From assembly GCA_003427395.1 (NCBI GenBank), contig BFEA01000121.1, forward strand, positions 1,757,551 to 1,793,063: 35,513 nt of DNA, given 5' to 3'. Positions 1 through 7,598 of this stretch are shown here, piece after piece (positions within the stretch are counted from its first letter, which is position 1; every line of letters starts with the position of its first letter). Source of the stretch: Chara braunii (taxonomy: Eukaryota; Streptophyta; Charophyceae; Charales; Characeae). Both the position numbers and the translations under genes were made by a program. The notes under the pieces were generated by a model. It saw nothing but the letters and a program-made list of their open reading frames with translations. It had not been told where the DNA came from and did no database searches.

Positions 1-444
1 GCCCTGGCTGTGGGCCAGGGCAGATGAAGGCAGGTAGAAGTGGGAGTGAAAGTGGGAGGAGGAGGAGGTGGGGGCAGACTAGATTTCGACGTGGAAGTGG
101 GAATCGTGGTGGTAACCACTTGGATGGAAGGGGTCGATGTTTGCTCGATGCTGTCCATCCGGCAGGGGAAGCGGGAGATGGAGGTGGCGAGTGATGTTTG
201 GAAAGAACGGATTGCGTCTTGCATGGATTGCATCATGGTGAGGAGCATCCGTGAGGTCGCGAAGGATGTTGTTGACGGATGTGGTGTCAATGGTGCTCAT
301 CTTAATGCTTGAGGAACCGTCCGCCATAGTGGAGGGACAGGCCGGGGGTGAGGAAGTAGATGTAGCAGTGGAGGCGGTGGTAGCAGCGGCGTTCTCGGTG
401 GCCTAGGCGGCGACATGCAGAGAAGTCTTGGTGCGGCGGGGCAT
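1..444 (-). pseudogene. Degraded reading frame at window edge, function unknown
   Basis: On the minus strand an ATG at 444 opens a frame beginning MPRRTKTSLHVAA, stops at a TAG at 403-405, and resumes as an Ala/Thr/Ser-rich stretch followed by a more protein-like segment (around MADGSSSIKMSTIDTTSVNN, from 327). It meets a second TAG at 79-81 and stays open to the window edge. The composition (Thr/Ser/Ala-rich N-terminus, then a mixed segment) could suit the start of a retroelement gag or a host gene, but no domain is recognisable. The opposite strand also has a Gly/Val-rich open frame at 40-312, which looks like a shadow. I treat this as a broken coding remnant of low certainty. Confidence 0.25.
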
Positions 445-475
445 GGAAGAAAAGAAGATGTGTGAATTTTGCCGT

Positions 476-819
476 TTTTTTTTGTATTAACTTGAATTTT
501 TAATGCATTTTTGAAGGAAAAAAATAAAAAAAACTATGGGGAAAACAATTGAAATCGGATTTGAAATTTTTGAAATAAATTAATTAAAAAACAAAATAAA
601 AATTTGAATGAATTTGTGGTTATGTTAATTGATTTAAAGTTAATTTAAAACTAATTTCAATGGATAAAAATTATATAATATGGTTTTAAAAGTATTTTAA
701 TGGATTTAAAATAAATGTAGTTAATTTAAATAAATTTAATTGATTTTAAACGAATTTAATTAATTTAAATGGATTTAAAACGAATTTAGCTAATTTAAAG
801 AAAATTAATTGATTTTAAA
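476..819. repeat. AT-rich low-complexity block, left half
   Basis: This is almost pure A/T, built from variants of a loose unit resembling AATTTAATTAATTTAAA with occasional GGATTTAAAACG. The same texture resumes at 1811-1994, so the two halves look like one original block interrupted by the insertion at 824-1805. No gene is visible. Confidence 0.7.
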
Positions 820-823
820 TGGA

Positions 824-1805
824 TGCAAGGAAAATGAGCAGTAGCGAGATGACAATATACAGATTGCACAATCACATGGAAAGCCAGATTGTATCACGGT
901 GTTCAGGAAGCAGCATTGCACCAATATGGCACCAATGGAGAATCGTAACACTGAAACCAATGTCAATGAGAGCTTGCTCTCGCCACCACCAACATATGTA
1001 TCCAGGCCCTTTTCCCTACTTGGCGCTCGGCGCCCAACCTACTTTTTACACAACTACTACTAGCCTACTAATTGACAATGCAACTGTTGACGTCAGCAGC
1101 CAACGAAGTACTTGAAGATGTCGCCCGTAGCAGACCATCGCCATTACCAGGTATGTGCCCTCACATCATCATCATCATCATCCTTCTCTCTCTCTCCCTC
1201 CACATACACCCGCGTCTTCCTTATGTACACTCGAAGACCACCCCCTCCGCCTGACTGTAGACCAAGCCCACCTAGCTATGGAGGATGGGCTATGGCGCTG
1301 CCCTCAGCAGCGCCCTTTTCTACACACGACCGCACGTGACCGCACCTTGCCTCTACAACCCGCGTGCGTCCGCTCTAGCAGCACTGCCGCTAGCATGCAA
1401 GTGTCCGAATGACCAGCCAGGCAGCAAGCTCTTTCCTATATGGAAAGAGCCAGCCTCGATTGGAGGCCTGGCTGGCCTGGGCCTCAGAAGCTTTCCGTAG
1501 GCCCCAGTATGTTGCGCCTCTGCTCCGACTACTGGGCCTCATTCGGTTGGGCCTCTCAACTGTCTGTGTATGAGGCTGCGATTCTTGCCCAGGGTCTGCA
1601 CTTCCGGAAAGGCCAGGAAGGTCGTGGAATTTTCTTGCTGCGGCTTGTGTTTCCTTTACCAACTGGGGCGTCGCAATAGTTTGGACCCCCCAATACAAAA
1701 TTGACAGTTGAGGGTCTCTCGTGATTTGTTAGGCCCGCCTTCACTTAGGGCGGGCACATATGCAGCAGGGGCCCTTTAGACCTGCCGAGGACCCAAATCC
1801 TCGCA
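824..1805. mobile_element. Probable solo LTR (982 bp) with TGGA target duplication
   Basis: A GC-normal segment sits inside the AT-rich block. It begins TGCAAGG at 824 and ends CCTCGCA at 1805, so it has the TG...CA ends of an LTR. It is flanked by a 4 bp direct repeat, TGGA, at 820-823 and 1806-1809. Its length (982 bp) matches the other LTRs here (0.93-1.4 kb), and a 4 bp duplication also flanks elements A and C and the solo LTR at 5423. It contains CCATAGC-type motifs near 1275 and 1288, an 8 bp-stem hairpin around 1427-1447 and a GC-rich hairpin at 1733-1755. I did not find another copy in the window, so the family and orientation are unknown. The short open frames inside, including a His-rich one near 1155, are low-complexity and not credible genes. 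Confidence 0.45.
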
Positions 1806-1810
1806 TGGAT

Positions 1811-1994
1811 AAAAAAACGAATTGAATTAATTTAAACAAATTTAATTAATTTTAAATATATTTAAAACGAATTTAATTAAATTAAATGTATTTAATTAAT
1901 TTTTATTAATTTTTAATGAATTTAAAACGAATTTAATTTAATTTTAAATGTGTAATATGAATTTAACATACTAAAGTTAATTTGAAATTTAAAT
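1811..1994. repeat. AT-rich low-complexity block, right half
   Basis: This continues the composition of 476-819, with repeated ACGAATTTAATTAA-like words. It ends at the TTAA that borders the inverted-repeat element starting at 1998. Confidence 0.65.
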
Positions 1995-1997
1995 TAA

Positions 1998-2738
1998 ACC
2001 ACAAGTACCTCCGAGCCTGTTTTTGTCGACCCTGAATTTCATTGCACTCCGAGTTTGCCGAGCCTGGGTACCACTCCGTTTTCTTTCTGGTACTCTCACG
2101 AAAAGAAAAAAAAAAAGAAAAAAAAAAGAAAAAAAGTTGCGGCCGTGAACCTCACAAAAGAAGAAAAAAAAAAAAGGAAACAAAGCTTTGGCCGTGATTG
2201 CAGTTGTATACATTCTTGGAAGTGGTAGTGTGAGTGTGCCCTCAATGAGGGCATCTCAGTCCCGTGGCCAGGTTGTCAGATTCCAAAAAGAGAATAAAAT
2301 GGGAAAAAAACGGGCACATGGATCCGACTGTGAAAATGGCTGGATACATTCCCCTAAGTGCTAGTGTGATGAGCCTTACAATCCTCTGACAAAACACAGC
2401 TTCAGCAGATCACGGACAACTTGAGCAATTCAAGGACAAAGAACCCATAAGAAACACACGACCAAGAAAAAGAAAAAAAAACAGTAACATTCAAAATGTG
2501 ACCGCCTTACCTGTAAGGTGCGTTTTATGGAGGAAGATTGTGAGCACGGCCTCCTGGACTACCCTGCCCGACATCATTGCAGTAGAGAAAGCTTTTTTTT
2601 CCCCCCTTTTTCCGTTCACTCGCGGCACTATAAAGTTCAGATTTATGGGACATTGCCGACCCTGTGTCCCACCCCCCAAAAGTTAGGGTACTGGCCAAGA
2701 CATCGTAATTTCCCAACACTGGCGGAGGTACTGGTGGT
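1998..2738. mobile_element. Probable non-autonomous TIR DNA transposon (741 bp), TTAA flanks
   Basis: The left end ACCACAAGTACCTCCG (1998-2013) is the inverted complement of the right end (2723-2738) with one mismatch. The pair is flanked by TTAA at 1994-1997 and 2739-2742. TTAA duplications are typical of piggyBac-type elements. The TIR does not start with the CCY usual there, and a 3 bp TAA duplication (PIF/Harbinger type) cannot be excluded because the flank is AT-rich. The interior has A-rich homopurine tracts at 2100-2180, a T/C tract near 2586 and a TATAAA at 2630. I see no transposase reading frame, so it would be mobilised in trans. Confidence 0.5.
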
Positions 2739-2742
2739 TTAA

Positions 2743-3018
2743 GTTTAGATTGGATTTTAAGTTAATTTAAGTAATTGCTGATAATTTTTTTTTTAAAGGA
2801 ATTATGATTTGCGAAATAATTGGGAGAGAAGTGGGAAAGAAATTTTAATAAAGAGAAAATAATAGGATTCGGGTTTATATTCTAGTTGATATTTAAAAAT
2901 GAAAGATTGTAATTATTTAGTTGAAGGTTACAAAGGAAAAAAAATTGCAAATAAATCTTCTTTTGAAAAATTTGGATTGTGGAGGAGAAGGAAGTCATGG
3001 AAAATAATGATTTGATAC
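2743..3018. other. AT-rich spacer without recognised genes
   Basis: A/T-rich sequence between the TTAA-flanked element and the first MITE. I see no coding or structural signal beyond poly-T near 2787. Confidence 0.5.
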
Positions 3019-3021
3019 TCT

Positions 3022-3475
3022 GGGGCTCGTTCGACACTCCTCGAGCGTGTAAAGTCCCGGAGGAATTGTTCATTCCACCTATCCTCGGGGATGCAGTCGG
3101 CAAAAAAAAAGTGAAAACACTCCGAAGGAAATTCCTTGGGCTCCGAGGATTCCCCAACCATTTCTTCCTTTTGCCCAAGGGACCTCGAGGTCCCTTGGGC
3201 AAAAGGAATCCGTGTTTCATGGAGAGGAGCGGGCACATGGGTAGAGAGACGTTACAACCGAGAATCTGGATCCTGGGGGCACCTATTGGCTGAAGGCCTC
3301 AAACACATTTGATTTTTTTTTTCTTTTTTTTTTTCTTGTCAGACATCGTTCGAAGGAAATGTCCTCGGGCAACGTCCCCGAGGATAGGTGGAACGATGGC
3401 GGGAATTTCCTTGAAAACCCCCAAGGAAACTTCCTTCGGCCCCGACGACGCCCCAAGGAGTGTCGAACGAGCCCC
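3022..3475 (+). mobile_element. Tourist-like MITE, copy 1 (454 bp)
   Basis: The ends are perfect 20 bp terminal inverted repeats: GGGGCTCGTTCGACACTCCT at 3022-3041 and its exact reverse complement at 3456-3475. A 3 bp direct repeat TCT (3019-3021 and 3476-3478) flanks them. A second copy lies in opposite orientation at 4555-5012 and matches along its full length. Short G-starting TIRs with a 3 bp duplication fit the PIF/Harbinger (Tourist) class, although TCT is not the usual TWA target. There is no transposase. The central part holds a 44 bp perfect palindrome and a T-rich tract near 3310. The apparent proteins shared by the two copies reflect DNA similarity only. Confidence 0.8.
3165..3208. 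repeat. Perfect 44 bp palindrome in centre of MITE copy 1
   Basis: The left half TTCCTTTTGCCCAAGGGACC plus TC is followed directly by its exact reverse complement, with no spacer. The transcript or single strand would fold into a 22 bp hairpin with essentially no loop, or extrude as a cruciform. Confidence 0.9.
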
Positions 3476-3478
3476 TCT

Positions 3479-3940
3479 GAAAGAAAAGGACTTTCAAAGA
3501 ATAAGAAGTCCCTAGTCTATCTATATAGGTAGTGAAGGTGAATTGAAAGAATTTGAAAGATGATGAAAGATTTGAGAGAAGAATATAGTGTAGTTAAAAA
3601 AAAAAGAAAGTATAGAGGTATCATACGAATGGGGGGAGCGAAAGTGTGTTTGGGGAGTGGGGGTGCGAGGATGAGAAGGGGAGAGTCGGGTGTGTGGATG
3701 GGGAGGAGGGGAGGGGGGCGCACGGATGGGGAGGTCTTGTGGTGGGGGAGTCCCAATGTGATTAGCGGCGCCGGGGGGGGAAATAGTGGTTGGGGGGAAG
3801 GACGGGAGGAAGGGATCAGGTCGGCAGCGGGAGGAAGAGAAAATCGGGGGGGGTGAAGAGAATTGGGGGGAAAGAAGAATCGAAGGAGAAAAAAGAATCG
3901 GGGAGGGGGAAGAGAGTCTGGGGGTAAGAAGGATCGAAGG
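3479..3940. repeat. G/purine-rich low-complexity stretch up to adapter junction
   Basis: From about 3540 this strand becomes strongly purine-rich, with many runs of four or more G (3630-3930), capable in principle of forming G-quadruplexes. Near 3850-3940 a loose unit of about 30 bp recurs (GAAGAGAATYGGGGGG-like, AAGAAGRATCGAAGG). Long open frames here, especially on the minus strand, are Pro/Ser-rich low-complexity artefacts. The block ends exactly at the adapter at 3941. Confidence 0.6.
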
Positions 3941-3978
3941 CTGTCTCTTATACACATCTAGATGTGTATAAGAGACAG
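3941..3978. other. Nextera mate-pair junction adapter (assembly artefact)
   Basis: CTGTCTCTTATACACATCT (3941-3959) is followed immediately by its reverse complement AGATGTGTATAAGAGACAG (3960-3978). This is exactly the two Tn5 mosaic ends joined back to back, the circularisation junction of Illumina Nextera mate-pair libraries. It is synthetic, so sequences on either side may not be adjacent in the genome. Translation across it gives the telltale SYTHLDVYKRQ and MCIRD peptides. Confidence 0.97.
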
Positions 3979-4551
3979 GAAAGCGCGCGGCGGGGAGAAT
4001 GAGGACGACGTGCGGGGGGGAGAGATAGCGCATGAAAATGAAGGCGAAGACGAAGGGAGGAGGAAAAAACGAGGAGAAAAGGAGAAGAAGGGGAATAATA
4101 ATAATAATAATAATAATCGCACGTACCTGGACGTGACGTTGGCGAGGGTGAAGCTGCGACGAGGAGGAAGGCTGAAATGCCTGTCGAAGATCATGGCGAA
4201 GATCAGGGCGCTCCACCACTATCAGTGGCGCTTGGAGGTCACGACGACGAGCACATGGAAGCTCCTCGTTGATGAGCGCTGCAAAGTCGTGTCCAGGCGA
4301 GGTTCGATGGACCTGGTCTTGATGCCGGGCAGGGGGGAGGGTTGCAAGACCGCTCCTATACCAGTGTAACAGGCGAGAGGCAGAGGAGAGAGAGAGAGAG
4401 AGGAANGAGAGGAGAGGGAGAGAGAGTGAGAGCACACACACACACACACTCACTCACTCGACATGACTGACGGACTCGACGGACGCAGACAAAGTAGCAG
4501 AGTCTCAAAGTCGAAGTCTTCAATTCTCGATGCCGGAAGGGCAAGTCGCAC
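3979..4551. other. Spacer with microsatellites, no gene seen
   Basis: Sequence between the adapter and MITE copy 2. It contains an (AAT)n run at about 4097-4121, a (GA)n-rich tract from 4386 with one undetermined base at 4406, and a (CA)n run at about 4433-4449 followed by CACT repeats. The segment 4120-4370 is ordinary in composition, but I cannot recognise a gene in it. Confidence 0.6.
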
Positions 4552-4554
4552 AAA

Positions 4555-5012
4555 GGGGCTTGTTCGACACTCCTTGGGGCGTCCTCGGGGCCGAAGGAAG
4601 TTTCCTTGGGGGTTTTCAAGGAAATTCCCGCCATCGTTCCACCTGTCCTCGGGGACGTCACCCGAGGACATTTCCTTCGAACGACGTCAGACAAGAAAAA
4701 AGAAAAGAAAAGAAAAAATCAAATGTGTTTGAGGCCTTCAGCGAATAGGGTGCCGCCACGATCCAGATTCTCGGTTGTAACATCTCTCTACCCATGTGCC
4801 CGCTCCTCTCCATGAAACACGGATTCCTTTTGCCCAAGAGACCTCGTGAGGTCCCTTGGGCAAAAGGAAGAAATGGCTAGGGAATCCTCGGAGCCCAAGG
4901 AATTTCCCTCTGAGTGTTTTCACTTTTTTTTTGCTGCCTGCATCCCCAAGGATAGGTGGAATGAACAAGTCCTCGGGGACTTTACACGCCCGAGGAGTGT
5001 CGAACGAGCCCC
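4555..5012 (-). mobile_element. Tourist-like MITE, copy 2 (458 bp, inverted relative to copy 1)
   Basis: The TIRs are GGGGCTTGTTCGACACTCCT at 4555-4574 (one change from copy 1) and the matching inverted 20-mer at 4993-5012. A 3 bp direct repeat AAA flanks them (4552-4554 and 5013-5015). Reverse-complemented, the element aligns end to end with 3022-3475 with scattered substitutions and small indels. The different target duplications (TCT and AAA) show two independent insertions, not one long inverted duplication. Confidence 0.8.
4824..4869. repeat. 46 bp near-perfect palindrome in MITE copy 2
   Basis: This corresponds to the 44 bp palindrome of copy 1, with two extra central bases (GT) and a single mismatch in the arms. 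Confidence 0.85.
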
Positions 5013-5015
5013 AAA

Positions 5016-5418
5016 GCAAACACAGTAGCTGAAAACTGGTTGCCCATACTGGGCTTGAGTCAGGTCTTAAGTACCGGACTCAAGTTCAGTCCCGAGGGCA
5101 GAAGTGCAATTCGCCTCACGGCTGAACTGAAAATAGAAGGTCTGAGTCTGGGTGCCAGAATGCCGAAGGGTGCCAGGTGTCGAAATCCGAAAGTGCCAAA
5201 GGAGGAGTTCGAAAACGGGCGCGAACTGCAGAGGGTGCCAACAGTCAGAAACTGGAGAGCAGAAACCCAAAAATAAAATAGCAGCCTGGCAGGTGGTAAC
5301 CCGGGGACCAGGGATCGAGCCCTGGCTGAGTCCGTAACAGTGAGACTTATTTGAACAAGGACAGGGGCAACCTCAAAAGATGCACCCAATTGTCCCACGA
5401 AATTCAAAAACGGACCCC
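5016..5418. other. Intergenic spacer, no gene recognised
   Basis: Ordinary composition between MITE copy 2 and the solo LTR. It has a short hairpin CCAGGG...CCCTGG at 5309-5326 but no tRNA fold or credible protein. Short minus- and plus-strand frames here show no domain. Confidence 0.5.
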
Positions 5419-5422
5419 ATTT

Positions 5423-6381
5423 TGAAACGATTTTCACCTTTGCAGAGGCAGATGCAGATGCCAGGATTACCTTACCCATGTATAGTACCGAGTTGACCCC
5501 TGAGTGTTTGAACCCGTGACCTGTGTATTCGCAAACAGTTGGTAGGCTGTTTTAGGTCCGTAGGTTGTAGGGGATTCGATCTGTAGACTTGTCGGATAGG
5601 AGTCTTAGGGAGTTCTAGAAGTCGTAACTGTAGACTTCCCGAAGGGTCAAGGTCGTAGCTGCTACAGTCCAGAAAGGTCAAGGTTGTAGCTGCTGCAGTA
5701 TTGAAAGGCCAAGTCTACAGCCTTCCAGGAGGTCTGAGTAGTGGCCTTTCGAAGTTCCCCAGGTTTAGGCTGAGGCAAGTGGGCAAGTGGTGAGGCAAGT
5801 GGTGTAGTCTACCCGTGTTGAGTCAGCACTCCCAGTCCTAGGCAGTCCTGGTCCAGTCAAGCAAGTACCGCATGGGACTGTGTGCACTACGGGCATGGGA
5901 AAGGGCTAGACCAACGAGTTGCAGAAGTATAAATCAAGAGGCAGCGCCCAGTNATTCATTCATTCCTGCGGAAGCCATGCGGAAGCGCTGCCACAGTGAC
6001 TTGTGCGAGGTGGTCTGCAGAGGCGCCTGAAGTCGAAGTGGGCTGAAGGGAGTTAGTGCAGCCATAGCTGCTGTAGTTAGTGTAGTTGGCGGCCATAGCT
6101 GCTGCTGTTAGTATAGGTGTGTATGCGTGAGTGTTATAGGGTGTGTGCGTGGGGTATCCAGGGTGATCCTAGTTGAGTGTGCGTGTACAGCAGAGTGAGG
6201 CGCAGTGACGAACAGAGTGTTGTGCAGGCGCTGTTGCGCCATAGCCATTTGAATCGAGGGTGAATCTGAACTGTGTCCGTGGCTACCATATCTCTGAGCT
6301 TGGAGAGGGTGCATGTCGCCAGTTTGCTGTATGGCCTGTTTACATGCATGCGAAGCGTGAATGATTGTGAGTCTGAATGCA
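5423..6381 (+). mobile_element. Solo LTR (959 bp) of the element-B family, ATTT target duplication
   Basis: It begins TGAAACGATTTTCACC, matching the start of the 3' LTR of element B (TGAAACGGTTTCACC at 23466). It carries the same core block as B, comprising a TATA box, AGAGGCAGCG, ATTCATTCATTC and GGAAGCGCTGCC (5928-5990 against 23970-24032). It ends ...GAATGCA at 6381. A 4 bp direct repeat ATTT (5419-5422 and 6382-6385) flanks it. With no internal region on either side, this is what LTR-LTR recombination leaves behind. It differs from B's LTR by many substitutions and lacks the tandem expansion seen there. One undetermined base is present near 5953. Confidence 0.75.
5928..5934 (+). promoter_or_regulatory. 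TATA box of solo LTR
   Basis: TATAAAT lies in a block conserved with the LTR of element B, where TATAAATA sits at the same place. Transcription would be expected to start about 30 bp downstream, near the ATTCATTC repeats. Confidence 0.55.
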
Positions 6382-6629
6382 ATTTCCTGTACTTCGGGGC
6401 TTACTTCGGGTTTTAGTCCGAAGGGTACATGAAACCGCTACGGAGCTTGGCTTATCACAAGGAGCATAGCCAACGACGAATTGAGTATGAACAATGCGAA
6501 GGCTCTCCTAGTCTCCCAGTCCAACCGGAATCGCATAATAAGCCAATAATCACAACCGAGTATGAGCGCCCTTGAACAAACTTGAAAATACATTCGAGCA
6601 AGCCCTCAGAGTCTCCCTCAACATCACAG

Positions 6630-7559
6630 TGCAATGAACCCAGACCATGAATGCGAATATCAGCACTGCAAGTCCAAATGTCAAGTCGCTGATAGTAGTT
6701 TCCAATAATCAATAGTGTCCAGAAGAAGAAATGTGAGATGACATACACAGACGAAGAGGGAGGAGGGAGATGAGACAAAGGAGAGGATGAGTAGGCCCAC
6801 TCCTTCTCCGGGCTCCTCCACCTCACACAACCAGTAATCCGAACACCAAGTTGAAGTCCTCTCAAAGAGTGCCACGTGGCACCTAACCAGTTCTGAATCA
6901 GCGATGGAGCAATGTCAATATGAAGACCTCAGGTACGTACTGACAACCTCCACACAGTCCCGATCTCCTCCTGAAGTACCGATGAAACAGACTTTATCAC
7001 TTCCTGAATTGAAGATGGAGCAGAATAGCAATGCCAGTCACACTCACACGTGGCAACGCCACGTCAGCAACAACACGTCATGAAGACAGTAGCCAGCCAG
7101 TCAGCGCACTGGCCAGCATCGCAATATCCCTATCTTGCCAATGCCAGCAAAATGCCACGTCCACCAACGTCGCAGCCAGCGTTGTGTTGCCAATGCGTAG
7201 AAGCAGCGTCAGCGCAGGACATAATGAATGTCAAAGCCAGGGAGTCCTTGCTTATGTAGTGTTGACTTCCGGTCTGGATCGATCTGAAACTGTATCCTCT
7301 TCGGCCTGGATGCATGTCCCGGTACCTGCGCACAACAAGTGGATGTATCCAACCAAGGGCCTGGCATGGTACCTTTGACTTTGACAGTTGTCTTTGACTT
7401 TTGAATTTCCTGATCCTAGCACTTGGTCCCACGGCCACGTGCAGTTTTCTGAGTTTTGGGCATGTGTTGGTCACACAGCCCAGCGCAGACCAGCTCGGGT
7501 CTGCGTGGCCTGGGGCTGAGTTCTGAGCCCCGGGTTACTTTCTGGAGAGGGTTACTACA
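6630..7559 (-). repeat. Element A 3' LTR (930 bp)
   Basis: On the plus strand it starts TGCAATG and ends TTACTACA. It matches 14220-15241 closely, apart from three segments missing here relative to the other copy: near 7045, near 7078 and a larger block near 7265. With the element on the minus strand, this copy lies next to the PPT. Confidence 0.88.
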
Positions 7560-7577
7560 TTCCTGCCGTCCCATTTT
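7560..7577 (-). promoter_or_regulatory. Element A polypurine tract
   Basis: Read on the minus strand this is AAAATGGGACGGCAGGAA, directly abutting the TGTAGTAA start of the 3' LTR. The GACGGCAGGAA core resembles GACGGCGGGAG at the same place in element B. It would prime plus-strand DNA synthesis. Confidence 0.75.
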
Positions 7578-7598
7578 CGAGTTCCATCGCAGAAATAA

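Noticed and set aside
1155-1412. His-rich (HHHHHH) open frame
   Set aside because: It arises from a CATCAT microsatellite inside a probable solo LTR; no domain.
2979-3293. Similar short proteins encoded in both MITE copies (LWGSFDTPRACKVPEE and others)
   Set aside because: The matches extend over the full noncoding element and several frames, so they reflect DNA homology of the two copies and not a conserved gene.
5283-5340. tRNA-like stretch (TGGCAGGTGG and GGATCGAGCC)
   Set aside because: The A-box- and B-box-like words are only about 20 bp apart and no cloverleaf can be drawn.
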